DNA from: Taxillus chinensis
Taxonomy: Eukaryota > Streptophyta > Magnoliopsida > Santalales > Loranthaceae
Length of the DNA stretch: 64,000 nt
Assembly (NCBI GenBank): GCA_023512835.1
Contig: CM042089.1
Span: 49,685,004-49,749,003 of the forward strand
Direction: 5' to 3'
Part shown: one piece after another, positions 1 to 11,445 of the stretch
How the letters are laid out: each line of letters opens with the position of its first letter
How positions within the stretch are numbered: position 1 is the first letter of the stretch
Program-made: the position numbers and the translations under genes
Notes under the pieces: model-generated
Database searches by the model: none
The model's input: only the letters and a program-made list of their open reading frames with translations
What the model was told of the DNA's origin: nothing

Positions 1-2
1 TC

Positions 3-676
3 TGCTACAGGTGTGGTAAGAAGGGTCACATGGCTAGAAGATGCATGACCATTCTACTAGGACAGATCCCAAAGGAGCAACATCAACAAGCACAGAGAAA
101 AGTACATAATGGAGTTGATGTTAAGGTCGTGAGAACTCAGCAGGTGACAAACATTATAAAACCTTCATCTAGCAAGATGGAGTACAGGCCAAAAGAGAAA
201 GCTAATGTAGTCGAGGTAGCATTAAAGGCAGATAGCAATGATACGACTTGGATACTAGGCAGTGGTTGTACATCACACATGACTGGGAATAGGAAGCTTC
301 TAAATTTATCTACAGAGAAGAGCAAGTGGCACGGTCAAATTTGGTGACAATGGGTTACCGCAAATCGGAGGGAAAGGAAAAGCAAAAATTAGAGGCAATC
401 AGTTGCAATCAGAAAATGTGTATCCTGGTTGAAGGGTTAAGGCACGCTTTGTTGAGTGTCGACCAACTATGTGATGATGGACATGATGTTATTTTTACTA
501 ACAAAAGCTGTCTAATCAAGAAGAAGGGATCGACAGATGTGATTGCTAGAGGCAAGAGGACAGATGGAAACTTGTACCATATTCAAGGTACAAATGAAGA
601 GACTTTTTGTTTTAGCAAAGCAGATGAGAATGAGCTATGGCATAGGAGATTAGGGCACCTAAATCGAAGAATATGA
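3..676 (+). pseudogene. copia A gag C-terminus, protease and GAG-pre-integrase remnant
   Basis: A CCHC zinc knuckle (CX2CX4HX4C) is encoded at 3-44. The same frame continues to the aspartic protease site at about 250-270, which reads WILGSGCTSHMTG where the family has Asp-Ser-Gly: the catalytic Asp codon is replaced by Gly (258-260). The frame is lost near 330 and the downstream part continues from 326 in another frame. The GAG-pre-integrase motif LWHRRLGHLN supplies the two His of the integrase HHCC finger near 640-665, where a stop follows. This is a decayed product. Confidence 0.88.
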
Positions 677-1440
677 GAGCCCTAGTAACTAATCAGCAGT
701 GGCAGATTTGCCTGATCTCCAGGAGAGATAGAGATACGGTGTGTGGCGTTTGTCAAGAAGGAAAGCAAACAAGTATAGTGCACAAACCGAAGGAGCACAA
801 CAGCTCAAGTTTGCCGAGTCTAATACACACTGATTTATGTGGACCTATGAGAACCAAAGGTACCAATGGCGAGAGGTACTTTATGTTATTAATTGATGAC
901 TTCATGAGATCGACTACTATTATTCATCTCAAGCACAAGAGTGATGCATTCAAATGCTTCAAGGACTACAAGAAGAGAGTAGAAAATCAGCTTGGGTTAA
1001 AATAAAAGCATTGAGGTCGGATCATGGTAGTGAGTTCACATCTGGAGAGTTTGAGGCTTATTTGGCAAAGTATGGAATTCTCCATCAAAAATCTAGCGTC
1101 GAACACCACAGCAAAATGGAGTGGTAGAAAGGAAAAAACAGAGCGGTTGTGGAAATGGCAAGAACTATGATGATAGATAATAATGTTCCACAAAGATTTT
1201 GGAAGGAGGCCACACAGGTTGCGGATATATGCAAAACAGAACCTTGTTAAGGTCTAATTCTACCAAGACTCCATATGAATTATGGTATGGGTATAAAGCA
1301 ACGGTGAAACACTTCGAGTGTTTGGAAGCCCATGTTATATCAAGAGGAAGGATCCTATCGGCAAGTTTGATAAGAAAGCCGATAAAGGGATGTTTTTTGG
1401 GTTACTCTTACACCAAGCAAAGCATACAAGGTTTATAATT
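673..1440 (+). pseudogene. copia A integrase remnant
   Basis: The CGVC pair (about 742-753) completes the HHCC finger. HTDLCGPM (about 826-850) carries the first catalytic Asp and LRSDHGSEF (about 1015-1035) the second. The Glu region, VVERK-like, lies near 1120-1140 but across a frameshift. Integrase inserts element cDNA into host DNA. At least three frame changes and a stop after LGLK (near 1005) break it. The C-terminal part, from about 1199 to 1438, matches the copia integrase region around the TPYELW motif. Confidence 0.88.
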
Positions 1441-1600
1441 ATAGGTTACGGAAGTTGGTTGAGAGTTGTGATGTGAAGGTTGTGGAGATACAGAACTCGA
1501 AGAGACCACAACAATAAAGGTTGATGATCCACTAGGAGAAGAAGCAGAGTCTACCATGACTACTACCAATCAAGATAAGGAAGTGGCAGGCTTAGGCGAT
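1441..1600 (+). other. copia A integrase-RT linker, no intact frame
   Basis: This stretch lies between the integrase and reverse-transcriptase remnants, where copia polyproteins have a poorly conserved acidic linker. No open frame of useful length is seen and nothing else is recognisable. Confidence 0.5.
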
Positions 1601-2771
1601 GATAGTGATTCGAGACGAGAAGCGATACTACGGAATCACATCTACTAGAAGAAAGAAGAGTTCAGCGAACTCTCAAGTGGTAGAGGCTGGTAGAACACAA
1701 ATCATTGGTGATGCCAATGCACCGGTGAGAACAAGAAGACAAATTCAAGCTACGGCTTTAATATCACAAGTTGAGCCTACATCCGTTGGAGAGGCTCAAG
1801 ATGATCCTTTTTGGATCAAAGCTATGGATGAGGAGCTCGATCAAATTGAGAAAAACAACACATGGGAGCTAGTGGAAAGACCTAAGAACAAAAATGTGAT
1901 TGGCCGCAAATGGGTCTACGAAACAAAATGAATGAGGATGGCAAAATCATTCGAAATAAAGCACGACTAGTCTGTAAAGGTTATTCACAGGTGGAAGGAG
2001 TTGACTTTGATGAAACTTTTGCCCCTGTTGCAAGGCTAGAAAGTGTTCGAATGTTTTTGGCGATTCCGCACATCTAAAATATAAGATTTTTCGGATGGAT
2101 GTGAAGTCAGCCTTCTTGAATGGAGATCTTGAAGAAGAAGTTTATATGGAACGGCCAGGATGGTTTCATACTTGGAGATGATGAAACCAAGGTATGCAGG
2201 TTGAAGAAAGCTCGTATGGCTTGAAACAGGCACCACGAGCTTGGTATTCAAGGCTGGATAAGTATCTTGGAAGACTTCAGTTCAAGAAAGGAACAGTGGA
2301 CAGCAACTTGTATATCAGGAAGAGTGATAGAGGCCAGCTAGTAATCATTGTATATGTGGATGATATAATATTTGCCAGGTGACGGTGAAGATATGTGCAA
2401 GGGTTTTCGAATTAATGCAGCAGAATTTGAGATGTCTATGATAGGAGAGCTATCATACTTTTTGGGTCTGCAAGTTGAACAGAGAAAGAATGGCATATTC
2501 TTATCACAGGCAAAGTACACTAGAGACATGCTGATGAAGTTTGGAATGGGTGATTGTAAGCCCATTTCTACCCCTATGGAGGTAGCTGTCAGATTTCTAA
2601 GGATGAAGATGGTCCAAGTGTGGAACAGAAGCTCTATAGGAGCATGATCGGTAGTTTATTATACTTGACAGCCACACGACCAGATATTATGCAGGCAGTT
2701 TGTCTTGTGGCACGATATCAAGCTAATCCAAAAGAGTCACATATGACTGCAGTGAAGCGAATTCGAGATAT
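1599..2771 (+). pseudogene. copia A reverse transcriptase remnant
   Basis: The N-terminal copia RT block (FWIKAMDEELDQIEKNNTW, then [11 protein letters not shown]) is at about 1808-1930. A stop follows and the next block ([29 protein letters not shown]) begins near 1950. The first catalytic Asp is in MDVKSAFLNGDL (about 2095-2130) and the YVDD box (YVDDIIFA) at about 2353-2378 is intact. The thumb/connection part (IGELSYFLGLQVEQRKNGIF) is at about 2440-2505. At least four frame breaks separate these blocks. Confidence 0.9.
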
Positions 2772-3296
2772 GTGAAGGGGACCAGTGATTATGGGCTTTG
2801 GTATCCAGAAAATGCAGATTTGACTTTGGTTGCTTACAGTGATGCTGATTGGGCAGGTTGCAGAGATGATAGAAAGTCCACCTCCGGTGGAGCATTCTTT
2901 TTGGGCAACAGATGTGTTTCCTGGCTCAGTAAGAAACAGGAGAGTGTGTCTTTGAGTACTACAGAGGCAGAATATATAGCAGTAGCTTCAGCATGCACTC
3001 AGGTAATCTGGATGAAGAGACAGCTTAGAGACTTGATTAAGGGAGTTACAGGCACAACTGTGATAAAATGTGACAATCAAAGTGCCATAAATCTGAGTAA
3101 GAATAGTGTTCATCATTCCAGGTGTAAGCACATCGACATCAGGTATCATTTTCTGAGAGAAAAAGTGGAGAGGAAGATTATTCAGTTGGACTTTGTAGTC
3201 AGCAAGCAACAAATAGCTGACATATTTACTAAGCCTCTGCCACGAGAATTGTTTGAGCAACATCGAGCTAGCCTCGGTGTGTATCCCTCTCATTGA
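2772..3296 (+). CDS. copia A RNase H domain, open to its natural stop
   Basis: A 174-residue open stretch covers the Ty1/copia RNase H: SDADWAG and DRKSTSG (first Asp), STTEAEYIA (Glu), KCDNQSAI (second Asp) and the closing HIDIRYHFLREKV and ADIFTKPLP motifs. It is the only sizeable part of this pol still open to its normal C-terminus. The first codon shown is internal; the upstream frame is broken, so it is unlikely to be made as a stand-alone protein. Confidence 0.88.
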   Translation: MKGTSDYGLWYPENADLTLVAYSDADWAGCRDDRKSTSGGAFFLGNRCVSWLSKKQESVSLSTTEAEYIAVASACTQVIWMKRQLRDLIKGVTGTTVIKCDNQSAINLSKNSVHHSRCKHIDIRYHFLREKVERKIIQLDFVVSKQQIADIFTKPLPRELFEQHRASLGVYPSH

Positions 3297-3788
3297 GGGA
3301 GTAGGATCACCCCAGATACCCTCCAGGTTCCTGTGAGAACCCCTAGTTCTTTCAGTAGTATCTACTTTGCAGAGGATGTGTTGTACTGACGCCCTGTTTC
3401 AATTCTTTGGAATTGTTGTCAAAGGGGGAGAGATGTTCCAGAAAGAGGGAGAGATGTCCTCGACAGGGGGAGTTAACCTTCTATCAGGGGAGTTGTTTCC
3501 AGGAGGAGAACCATCATTAATTATACCATCATTAATTATCATCTGACGGAGGAAGGAAGGTCTGCAGCAAAGTAGAGTGCAAGATTAATATGAGAAGTCA
3601 TATATAGGGGGAGTGTGTGTATGATGACTGCACACAGGAATTGTTTTTTGCAGGAGGTGTAATATAATATTGAAGGGGATTTCTGATTGCAGTCTATGTT
3701 ATGTGTAGTTCAACAGGTTACAGCAGAGTTGAACCCATTATGACCCATTATGGTTGCTGTGGTTGCCAACAATTCCAAAGGGGGAGAT
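3297..3788 (+). other. copia A 3' untranslated region with polypurine tract
   Basis: This region lies between the pol stop and the 3' LTR. It has several G-rich purine runs (about 3424-3475 and 3608-3615). The true polypurine tract, aaagggggaga at 3777-3787, sits directly against the LTR start as required for plus-strand priming. No extra ORF is present here, unlike in the Sirevirus and Athila elements of this window. Confidence 0.8.
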
Positions 3789-5392
3789 TGTTATTCCCAA
3801 TGTGAGTTGTTGAGAGTTGGCATGCTGATTGTGTTGTCATTGTTGTCAACCTTGTGATTGCACCATATGAAAGAAAGAGGAGGTCCAGGAGAAGCGAGAT
3901 ATTATCACATGCAAAAATAGTATTTTAATGATGTTTGGAGCTACAATCAATATTGCGTGCAGAAGGCATTATTGATCTATAGTTTATGGGGGACTCACTA
4001 GAGAAATTGGAGCACATTTGGCTCTGCACGTGAAAAGCCCATATCACGTGCAAAGACAATTCTTGTCCGATTGCTCTGAAATTTTGAGGACATGTTTATG
4101 GCCTAATTTTGAGCCAATTGGGCTCTGCACGTGAAAAGCCCATTTCACGTACAAAGGCAATTTTTGTCCGATTGCTCTGAAATTTTGAGGACATGTTTAT
4201 GACATTATTTGGAGCAACTTTTGTTCTGCACGTGAAAAAGTTTGAGACCTTCTTCTAGGTCAAAATAGCCATCTAAAGTGATATCATGTGCAAATAGGAT
4301 GATGTGTGCAGGCTTATTTTTGGCTCAGAATTTCACCATTTTTTAGGGGTGGATAGAGGACTTAAGGATCTACATCTTTGCTTTTGACTTCAAGTAAATT
4401 TGAGCTCTGTGGAGAAAGTTATGGTCAATATACCGACATTAGCACATGCAGATCAGAGTTCGCCAGGTGTATGGCTGAGATCTGTTGATTAAGGTGAGCT
4501 TGATCCAATGGTTAAGATTATTTCATTTAAATAAGTTTGATCCTATGGATAATATTATATTCAAGATTAGATCAATGGTGGAGATTTGGTCTGGATTAGG
4601 TTAAGAGAGAGGCTTTAACCTAGATCCAAGGGTGGAAATTAACTCAAAGAAAGAGATCAATGGTCAGGAGCCGGGCTGATTATATGGGAGGAGATTAGGG
4701 TAATATGGTGATATATATACCATGATTTTCGTCCTATCTTGTGTGGGTTTTTGGAGAGATAGCTCCAGAGCAATTTTATTGATTATATTTGAGAAAAAGA
4801 GAGCTATAGTGACTGTGAATCAACTGAAGATCAAGATCCAGTCACAAGGAGCGTGTTCTGATCATTCAAGAGGTCAGAAGGAAGAACCCTAGAGTTAAAG
4901 GGTTAGTCTACAACAACAAGAGCTTCTTATTTTGATTTCTCACAGGTTGGTGATCAAAATCAACTTACATTTTGGTTGTTTAGGCTGTGAAATTTGAGAA
5001 ATCAATTTGTTATGATTGTAAGGCTGGAATCAGTGTGATTCAGTCATTGTTTTGATTGTGAGAAGATTGTAATTGGGTAGTGAACCCAAGGGCAGAGACC
5101 CTAAACTTGTATCGAGGCAGTGAGCCTTGGGTAGTAGTGTGCTATCCTAAATCGCATAGTGAAGATTCTGTGGTTAGCAAATTGCTAATCACGCCGTGGA
5201 CGTAGCTCTACACATTGTAGGGTGAACCACGTAATTGTTGTGTGCCTTGTCTTTGTTGTTTCTTTTTATTTGGCATACGAACACAGAAATTGAGTTGACT
5301 AAAGAGATCATCAGGGGTAAATAAGAAAAGGGGTAAAAATTAAATTGATACACTGATTCACCCCCCCTCTCAGTGCATGTATGGGAATATCA
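3789..5392 (+). repeat. 3' LTR of copia A (1604 bp)
   Basis: It starts TGTTATTCCC right after the polypurine tract and ends GGGAATATCA, giving imperfect inverted termini. A 101-bp-spaced duplication at about 4018-4205 repeats a G-box inverted repeat (tgcacgtga...tcacgtgca, 4025-4052 and 4126-4153) followed by a common downstream sequence. A TATA-like run lies near 4709-4722. The partner LTR is outside the window. Confidence 0.9.
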
Positions 5393-6560
5393 CCCATACC
5401 ATCACTAAGATAATCTGATTTTTGGGAATTTTTCTGAGAGGTCTAACCCCACTTTCCAAAAAGTCACCACTACGAAAAACTATATATTTTTGGGATTTTA
5501 CACTAAATGCCATTTTTCACATTTTGAAGGAGTAAGAATTTGATTTTGAAGTATTTTTCTTTGAATCCAAATGGGGGGTATTTCCGTATTTACATTGTAA
5601 CTAAAGTATAACACTTAAATGTGGAGAGGCATAAAGCTTTACAATGTAAATGGTTCAGTCTAGTGAAACTGTATTTCGAATCTACCTTCACTGTATTTCG
5701 AATCTGTATTTTCAAATCTCTTTTCGAACTACCTTTAACCCTCGAACTTATACTCGAACTACCTTCAAAACCAACCTTTGAAAACTACCTTCGAAGTACC
5801 CATGAACTGCCTTCGAAACTCCCTTTAAAGCACCTTCGAACCTTTGAAACGATACTCAAAAGCTGCACATTCGACACTCGAAATCACACTACCTCGAACC
5901 TACCTTCAAAACTTCGAAACTGCACATTCGAAATTTTCAATTTCTAGTCGATCTCATCGACTGTTCTCTGCCCAGTTTGCGATAGTTACTATTCATCATC
6001 GTTTTTCACCTGTTTCTTGTTTGGAGTCAACCCAGAAACCTCCAGACCTTCCAAAATCTCATAAAACTCATACATAATACTGTATATTAGGCTTTCAATC
6101 ACGTTTTAGCACTCAAAACACATATAATGCACGCAAATAACAAGATTCAACTCAAAATTGGTTTTTCCCCAAAACTTAAGGTTCATCCAAATTCCACAAA
6201 TTTGGGGTTAATTCGCATGGTTTAGCTACTCTAGCAAGCGGAATCAATAACATAGGAGTCAAAAGAATGAATCCCTACCTCGAATTTGGGCTATATGAGT
6301 CCAAAACGTCCAAAAGCTCTTGGTTCTCCTCTAACGTGCTCTCTTTTTCTCTCTCTTCATATCTCACGCACCACAAAAGCAAAAATAAAGGTTTCTCCCC
6401 TCTTTTCTCTATTTATACTTCGTTAATTCCTTAGAATACCAACTTTACCCTCACAAGGCCCAAACTCCAATTGGACTCCAAATTGAGCCCAATTATAGTG
6501 AAAACGCTTCGTTTGACGAGCACATTCTTGTGTAGATACTTTCCCTCAAAGATAGGTTAT
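5393..6560 (-). repeat. Tekay-family LTR fragment J, minus orientation
   Basis: On the minus strand it matches the middle and leader parts of LTRs G and H: the ATTTACATTGTAA hairpin (5588-5600 with 5639-5651), the gattatctta segment next to the copia junction, a GA-rich leader near 6340-6360 and a donor-like gtaggg reading minus at 6278. Its 3' part is cut off by copia A at 5392 and its U3 start is missing; the right edge near 6560 is approximate. It faces LTR fragment G head-to-head. Confidence 0.75.
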
Positions 6561-6574
6561 TAAAATAGGCTTCC

Positions 6575-8166
6575 ACATTACGTTTCTTTTGTTCGTGCGT
6601 TGGAGAGCTTAGAGAGAGAGAGAAGGAAGCTTGGAGGCTTTGATTTGGGCGTTTTGAACTTGTTTGTTCCTCAAGAATCCTTCCAAGTAAGGATTTCCTT
6701 ACTCTTTTATTTATTATGTGATGTTTAACATGCAAAATTAGGAGATTTTATGAATTTCATGATAAACTCTAAAATTTGGGGAAACCCAATTTTGATTGTG
6801 AACTTTCGAATTAAGGTCGTTTTGTTAGCCTAATATGGTGATGATGGGTTAAGAACTCATTTTAGGGTTGAATTAATGCTTAAAATTGGGTTTTTGAGGT
6901 CATTGGACTGGTTTCCGGACAAATAACACGTTGCAAGCCCGTCTGGGCGAGCACAGACGACATGGTTGACCTGGGTGGTCGACGTGGTTAATGTAGATTG
7001 ATGTGGTCGACCTGGGTAAATCGATGTGGTCGACCTCGGTGGCTGACATAGTTGATGTGAGGTGGTCGATGTGGTCAACCTCGACCAAGTAGTGTGTTCG
7101 TCTTTGAGCAAATGTTGTTTCCTGAATGCTCAGAAGCAGAGCGAAGTGTCTAGGAAGCCTGAAGTAGTGTGCCGAAGGACTATTTACATTGTAACCATTA
7201 AGTCAAGTATTATACTTAAGTTACAATGTAAATAATGAAATACCCCCCATTTGGATTCAAAGAAAAATACTAGAAAATGAAATTCCCACTCTTTCAAAAT
7301 GTGAAAATTGAGAATTAGTGCAAAATCCCGGAAAATTCCAATTTTGGTCCGAGGTGACCGTTTGCACACCTAGGTTAGACCTCTCCAAAAAATCTCCAAA
7401 AATCAGATTATCTTAGTTATGATATAGGGAGCCAATGCCAGGACTTTTTATTTCAAGAAAATAGCTTTTACGAAAATCCTTTCTCTTGGTCAAGACCTGA
7501 GGATGGAGTTATCAACTCAAGTGGTCATGTGGGCCTGCGAGGCTATTTCGGTAAGCCTAGGATGTGAGAATTGTTCAAAGCCTGAGAGGCTATTATGCCT
7601 GAGAGGTAATACTATGCCCGAGAGGCAATGTTGTGCCTGAGAGGCACTGCTGTGTCTGAGGGGCAATACTGTGTGCCTAAGAGGCAATGTTTAGGACTAC
7701 TTGAGAGGTTTTCTTTGATTTCAATGTGTGTACATGATTGAGGTGGTGATGTATATGTAGCATTACATGAGCACATGCCTACACTAGTTTATAAGTTGGG
7801 ATGGGTCGGGGAGACATGATCCCTACTGAGCTGTGGTTGCTCACCTCTCCTATTGTGTTTGTTTTTGTTTGTTTCAGGTGCTTACAAGAGCTAGGAGGTT
7901 CACCAGTGGTGAAGACCTTGTGTGTGTTTATTTGTTTTGTTAGATTATAAAAACTATGATGTAACCCCGTGTGGGAAAGAACATGGATGTATGTGTGTTT
8001 GTACTGTGTTTTAAAATAAGATTTCTGTATATGTATGATATGGTTTAGGGATGGGACCCGTGCTAAGGTCCCTTTCTCGGTATTCTCACCTACCCCTTGT
8101 CCCTTCGGGTGTGGGCATGGGGATTGACTACCCGGTTTCTCCGGGTTGGAAATCCGGGGCGTGACA
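6575..8166 (+). repeat. Tekay-family LTR fragment G, 5'-truncated
   Basis: It begins near the GA-rich leader (gagagagaga at about 6612) and ends with the family terminus ggggcgtgaca at 8166, directly against the Sirevirus B third ORF. The following tgtgg (8167-8171) would be half of a target-site duplication. It contains a 13-bp-arm hairpin (7182-7194 with 7221-7233), imperfect 20-24-bp repeats around cctgagaggc (about 7577-7697), and donor-like (6687) and acceptor-like (7877) splice signals. The U3 is absent, so it cannot be a functional LTR. The left edge is approximate. Confidence 0.8.
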
Positions 8167-8833
8167 TGTGGGCCGTCAGATTCCCATCAGGCGTAAGATA
8201 ACGGAGATAGAAGGCTTGGGGGAAGGGGATAACGTCATGTCTGTTGAAGTAGGACAGACACAAATGCCAAAAGACGATGTTGAGTATCTGCCCAAAGGAT
8301 TGATTCTTTGGGTTGTTCCCTAGTAGCCGAAACAAGAAAGTCCCCCCAATCCATTGGGAGACCCTCAAAGACTCGTACATTGCTAATAGCTGGTCATACG
8401 AAATGGAGTCAAGGGCTATTGTGCGAGCCAGAAGGCACTGGCTCAGAATGGTCCTCATACATTTGTAGCAACCCTGGAAGGACTTCAACTAATATTCCTT
8501 CCCTTTGTAGTTGCAGCCCATGGAAGCTGCCATTTGTTCTAGGTCAGGTCGCAGATGAGGATCGGAGGGGAGATGGAGAGCGGCTCGAATGATGTTTGGG
8601 GTGATGACGATGGATTCACCCCAAACGGTGGAACGGATGAAATCAGTGATGCAGCGAATGTTCCGGTAGAACTCAGCAATATCGTCAATAAGGAGATCGA
8701 CGGGGATGGAGACCAGGTTTAAGATATGGTTGGCTTCTAGTAGAGGGTGAAGTTCCAGAAACCACGCCGGAGGATTGGACACAGAGGGCCAATCAACCAG
8801 ATGGCCCTTGGAGAGAGCAGTCTAGGGTGCCAT
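8167..8833 (-). pseudogene. Sirevirus B third (env-position) ORF, N-terminal part
   Basis: The ATG at 8833 is followed by a stop at codon 4, but homologous frames continue: LHPLLEANHILNL, then EFYRNIR, GESIVITPNIIRAALHLP, then after a stop near 8489 GCYKCMRTILSQCLLARTIALDSISYDQL. The pattern EFY-N / G-x-I-x-I-[ST]-P-x-x-IR / LP / Y-[KR]-C / CLL / DS matches both copy C (35089 onward) and the Athila third ORFs of P and L. I associate it with the domain annotated in databases as putative plant transposon protein. The frame is cut by LTR G at 8166. Molecular function is unknown. Confidence 0.75.
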
Positions 8834-8935
8834 TGGAAATGGATGCAGAGAAGGGAAAGGAAATTGAGGGTTTTGAGAAGATGAAGAGCGACGAAGAGAT
8901 GTGAAATTGAGAAATTGCTCTTGCGTGAAGGCTTA

Positions 8936-8948
8936 GGATTTATATAGC
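8936..8948 (-). promoter_or_regulatory. TATA box before Sirevirus B third ORF
   Basis: The minus strand reads GCTATATAAATCC; TATATAAAT begins at 8946, 113 bp before the A of the ATG at 8833. The homologous copy C has TATATATAT 115 bp before its ATG. The position inside the element, far from either LTR, suggests a private promoter for the third ORF. Confidence 0.55.
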
Positions 8949-8959
8949 GGGTCAATGGA

Positions 8960-9540
8960 TGCCGGCAGGTCTAGGGTTTAAGCGAAATGAATAGTGAACC
9001 GCCTAACAATCTAATGTCATTAAACTTGATAGTTGGCGCCTCCCGAGTAAAGAGATGACGTGGAGGTAGCATAACCAAGCATTTATGACAGCTGTATGCC
9101 TTCTTCCGGAAAATGAAGTGACTAATTGCCCGACTCGAGATGTGCATTTAATGGACCATCATTATTCCTCCCCAAAAATATGCGATGTAAGATAATACTC
9201 TATTTATCACGATTTGAGAGTTCCAAGTGTTAGGAGGAATTGAACCGACTTTCATCCGGGGTAAAGATAATTCGTAAAAGAATATCCGGATGAAAAACAA
9301 ACCGTGTCCGTAGAAATTGGTGTTGTAAGAGAAAAGTAGATACCTTTGCTATTTCAAATTTGAAGAGAAAAGAAGTACCACAACACTTCAAATCCGAGAC
9401 ATCAGGCAAGATATATATCGGTGAAAATGCAAAGAGAATTTGAACCTATAGCTTCACAAAGATAAACTAAAAGAACAGAAGACTTAATAGGTTGGGATTA
9501 GTACGGATATAAAACAGATACGAAAAAGTCAGCATGATCC
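8960..9540 (-). other. Sirevirus B pol to third-ORF spacer
   Basis: This is noncoding sequence between the pol end and the TATA box. Its part from about 8960 to 9430 is recognisable in copy C (34491-34970), including the segment reading tcaccgatatatatcttgcc on the minus strand. I see no gene. Conservation of a long spacer upstream of the TATA box is compatible with promoter function. Confidence 0.6.
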
Positions 9541-10742
9541 AAACTAACATAATTAGAACTTATGCATTAAAAGTCAGCAGCTATGTATTCCGCTTCAATA
9601 GTAGAGGTTGATACGGAATTCTACTTCTTACTGAACCATGAAATCAATCTGTTTCTAAGGAACTGACAAGTACCACTAGTGCTCTTCCTGTCTATGCAAC
9701 ACCCGGCAAAATCAGCATCTAAATATCCGGATAAAGAGAAGTTGGACTCCTTTGGATATCGAAGTCCCAAATTCACAGTCCCTTTAAGATACCGTAATAT
9801 CCGTTTAACATGAAGCATGTGTGACTCTTTAGGATTCACCTGATATCTTCCACATATATAGGTTGCGAACATGATATCCGGGCGACTTTCTGTGAGATAC
9901 AACAATGATCCTATCATACCTCTGTATTCAGTCACATTTACTGATTCTCCATTAAGATCAGGATCTAACTTGGCACTGACTGGCATGGGAGTCTTCACGG
10001 GAGTTAAGTTTTGCATTCCGAACTTCTTGATTAAGTCCCGTGTGTACTTAGCTTGGTTAATGAAGATTCCATCCTTTATTTGTTTAACTTCTATTCCAAG
10101 GACGTACGATAGTTTTCCCATCATGCTCACTTCAAACTTGCCAGTCATCAACTTTATAAACTCTTCACAAAGCTTCGGATTAGATGATCCGAAAATGATG
10201 TCATCCACATAAATTTGTACGATCAGAGAATGACCCTTCCCTTTCTATAAGAATAATGTGGTGTCTATCTTACCTTTTCTAAAGTTGTGTTCCAGCAAGA
10301 ATTCTGACAGTGTGTCGTATTAGGCTCTTAGAGCTTGTTTCAATTTGTACAAGGCTTTCCGTAGTTTATACACCATATGCTCAACCTTGTGTTCAATGAA
10401 TCTCGGAGATTGTTCAACATAAACCTCCTCTTGAAGATCTCCATTAATAAAAGCGCTTTTGACGTCTATTTGATAAACCATGAAGTTTTCATATGATGCA
10501 TACACCAGGAACATTCGGATCGCCTTAAGTCTAGTTACTGGAGGAAAGGTTTCGTCATAATCAATGCCTTCTTCTTGACGATATCCTTTGGCTACCAGTC
10601 GAGCTTTGTTTCGGATTACTATTCCATCAGTATCAAGTTTGTTCCGAAACACCCATTTAACTCCAATGACTTCTTGCGTCCTAGGCCTTGGTACGAGTGT
10701 CCACACTTTTTTCCTATTGAATTGATTAAGCTCTTCTTGCAT
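9541..10742 (-). pseudogene. Sirevirus B reverse transcriptase and truncated RNase H
   Basis: Reading minus, the RT starts at 10742 (NRKKVWTLVPRP, then VIGVKWVFRNKLDTDG), has DVKSAFINGDLQEEVYVEQ with the first Asp, reaches a stop near 10319 where the family has Trp, then the YVDDIIFGS catalytic box at about 10190-10225. RNase H begins with LDADFAGC and RKSTSGT, is stopped at KK-stop-NSVSTST (about 9619-9640, Gln expected) and runs out just after EAEYIAA near 9560. The C-terminal third of RNase H is absent, so a deletion removed it. Confidence 0.9.
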
Positions 10743-11445
10743 TTTATCTAGTTTGAATCTTGAAGAGCTTCATCCAACAGCTTTGGCTCTATCTGTGATA
10801 GAAAACAATAATAGAGACATAAGTTGGAGGTGGCTCCCCTTTTTCTTACTCCAATAGTAGGATCACCAATCACTCGATCTGATGGATGGTTTCGAGTCCA
10901 CCTATAGTTCTACGCAAGTGGTGGTGAATATTCAATGTTTGAAGCTCTGTCAGATTAGGTGAATCATGTACGTCAGCTGGTTGAGCTTCTTTCGGGCCAG
11001 TTATATCTGTATGATGAACAGTTCCAGAAGTACTTTGAGGTTCTTCGGCACTGTGACTTTCAGTATTAACTGGTCCGGATGGACTAAAAGGTTTTCCGGT
11101 ATTTTGGATGTCCGTATCAATTGGTTCGAAGTTGAGTGGAAGTTTTGAGTCCGATTCTTCGGAAGCATCATCAGTAACATTTCTTCTTGCTTCATTAGTG
11201 CTTGGTGATTCATCATTAGTAGTGGCAGGAACATGTTTGAACTGAGAATAGTCAATCGAGTCTGTATGATCCTGCACATTTGGATTTGAAGATCCTACAC
11301 ATGACCAATCAAGGTTAGATTCATAAAAATCAACATGGATAGATTCTTCAAATGTTAAACGTTTTCTATTGAAAATGTGATAAGCCATGTTGTGTAACGA
11401 GTATCTGACAAAGATCCCATCATCGGATTTTGGCTCAAATTTACT
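10743..11445 (-). pseudogene. Sirevirus B integrase C-terminus and linker
   Basis: An open minus-strand stretch (11388-10870) begins MAYHIFNRKRLTFEESIHVDF, which follows the integrase core in Sirevirus polyproteins. It then becomes Ser/Thr/Glu/Pro-rich low-complexity sequence (SPSTNEARRN, EESDSKLPLN), typical of the integrase-RT linker. Stops separate it from both neighbours. Confidence 0.75.

Larger units (their letters stand above)
1..5392 (+). mobile_element. Ty1/copia retrotransposon A, 5' end outside window
   Basis: Domain order zinc knuckle, protease, GAG-pre-integrase, integrase, reverse transcriptase, RNase H defines Ty1/copia. The window opens inside gag and the element closes with a 1.6-kb LTR (3789-5392) preceded by a polypurine tract. 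The coding part is broken by many frameshifts and stops and cannot be autonomous. It is inserted in the Tekay-family LTR fragment J, which resumes at 5393. The left flank is not visible, so no target-site duplication can be tested. I cannot assign the copia lineage with confidence. Confidence 0.93.
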
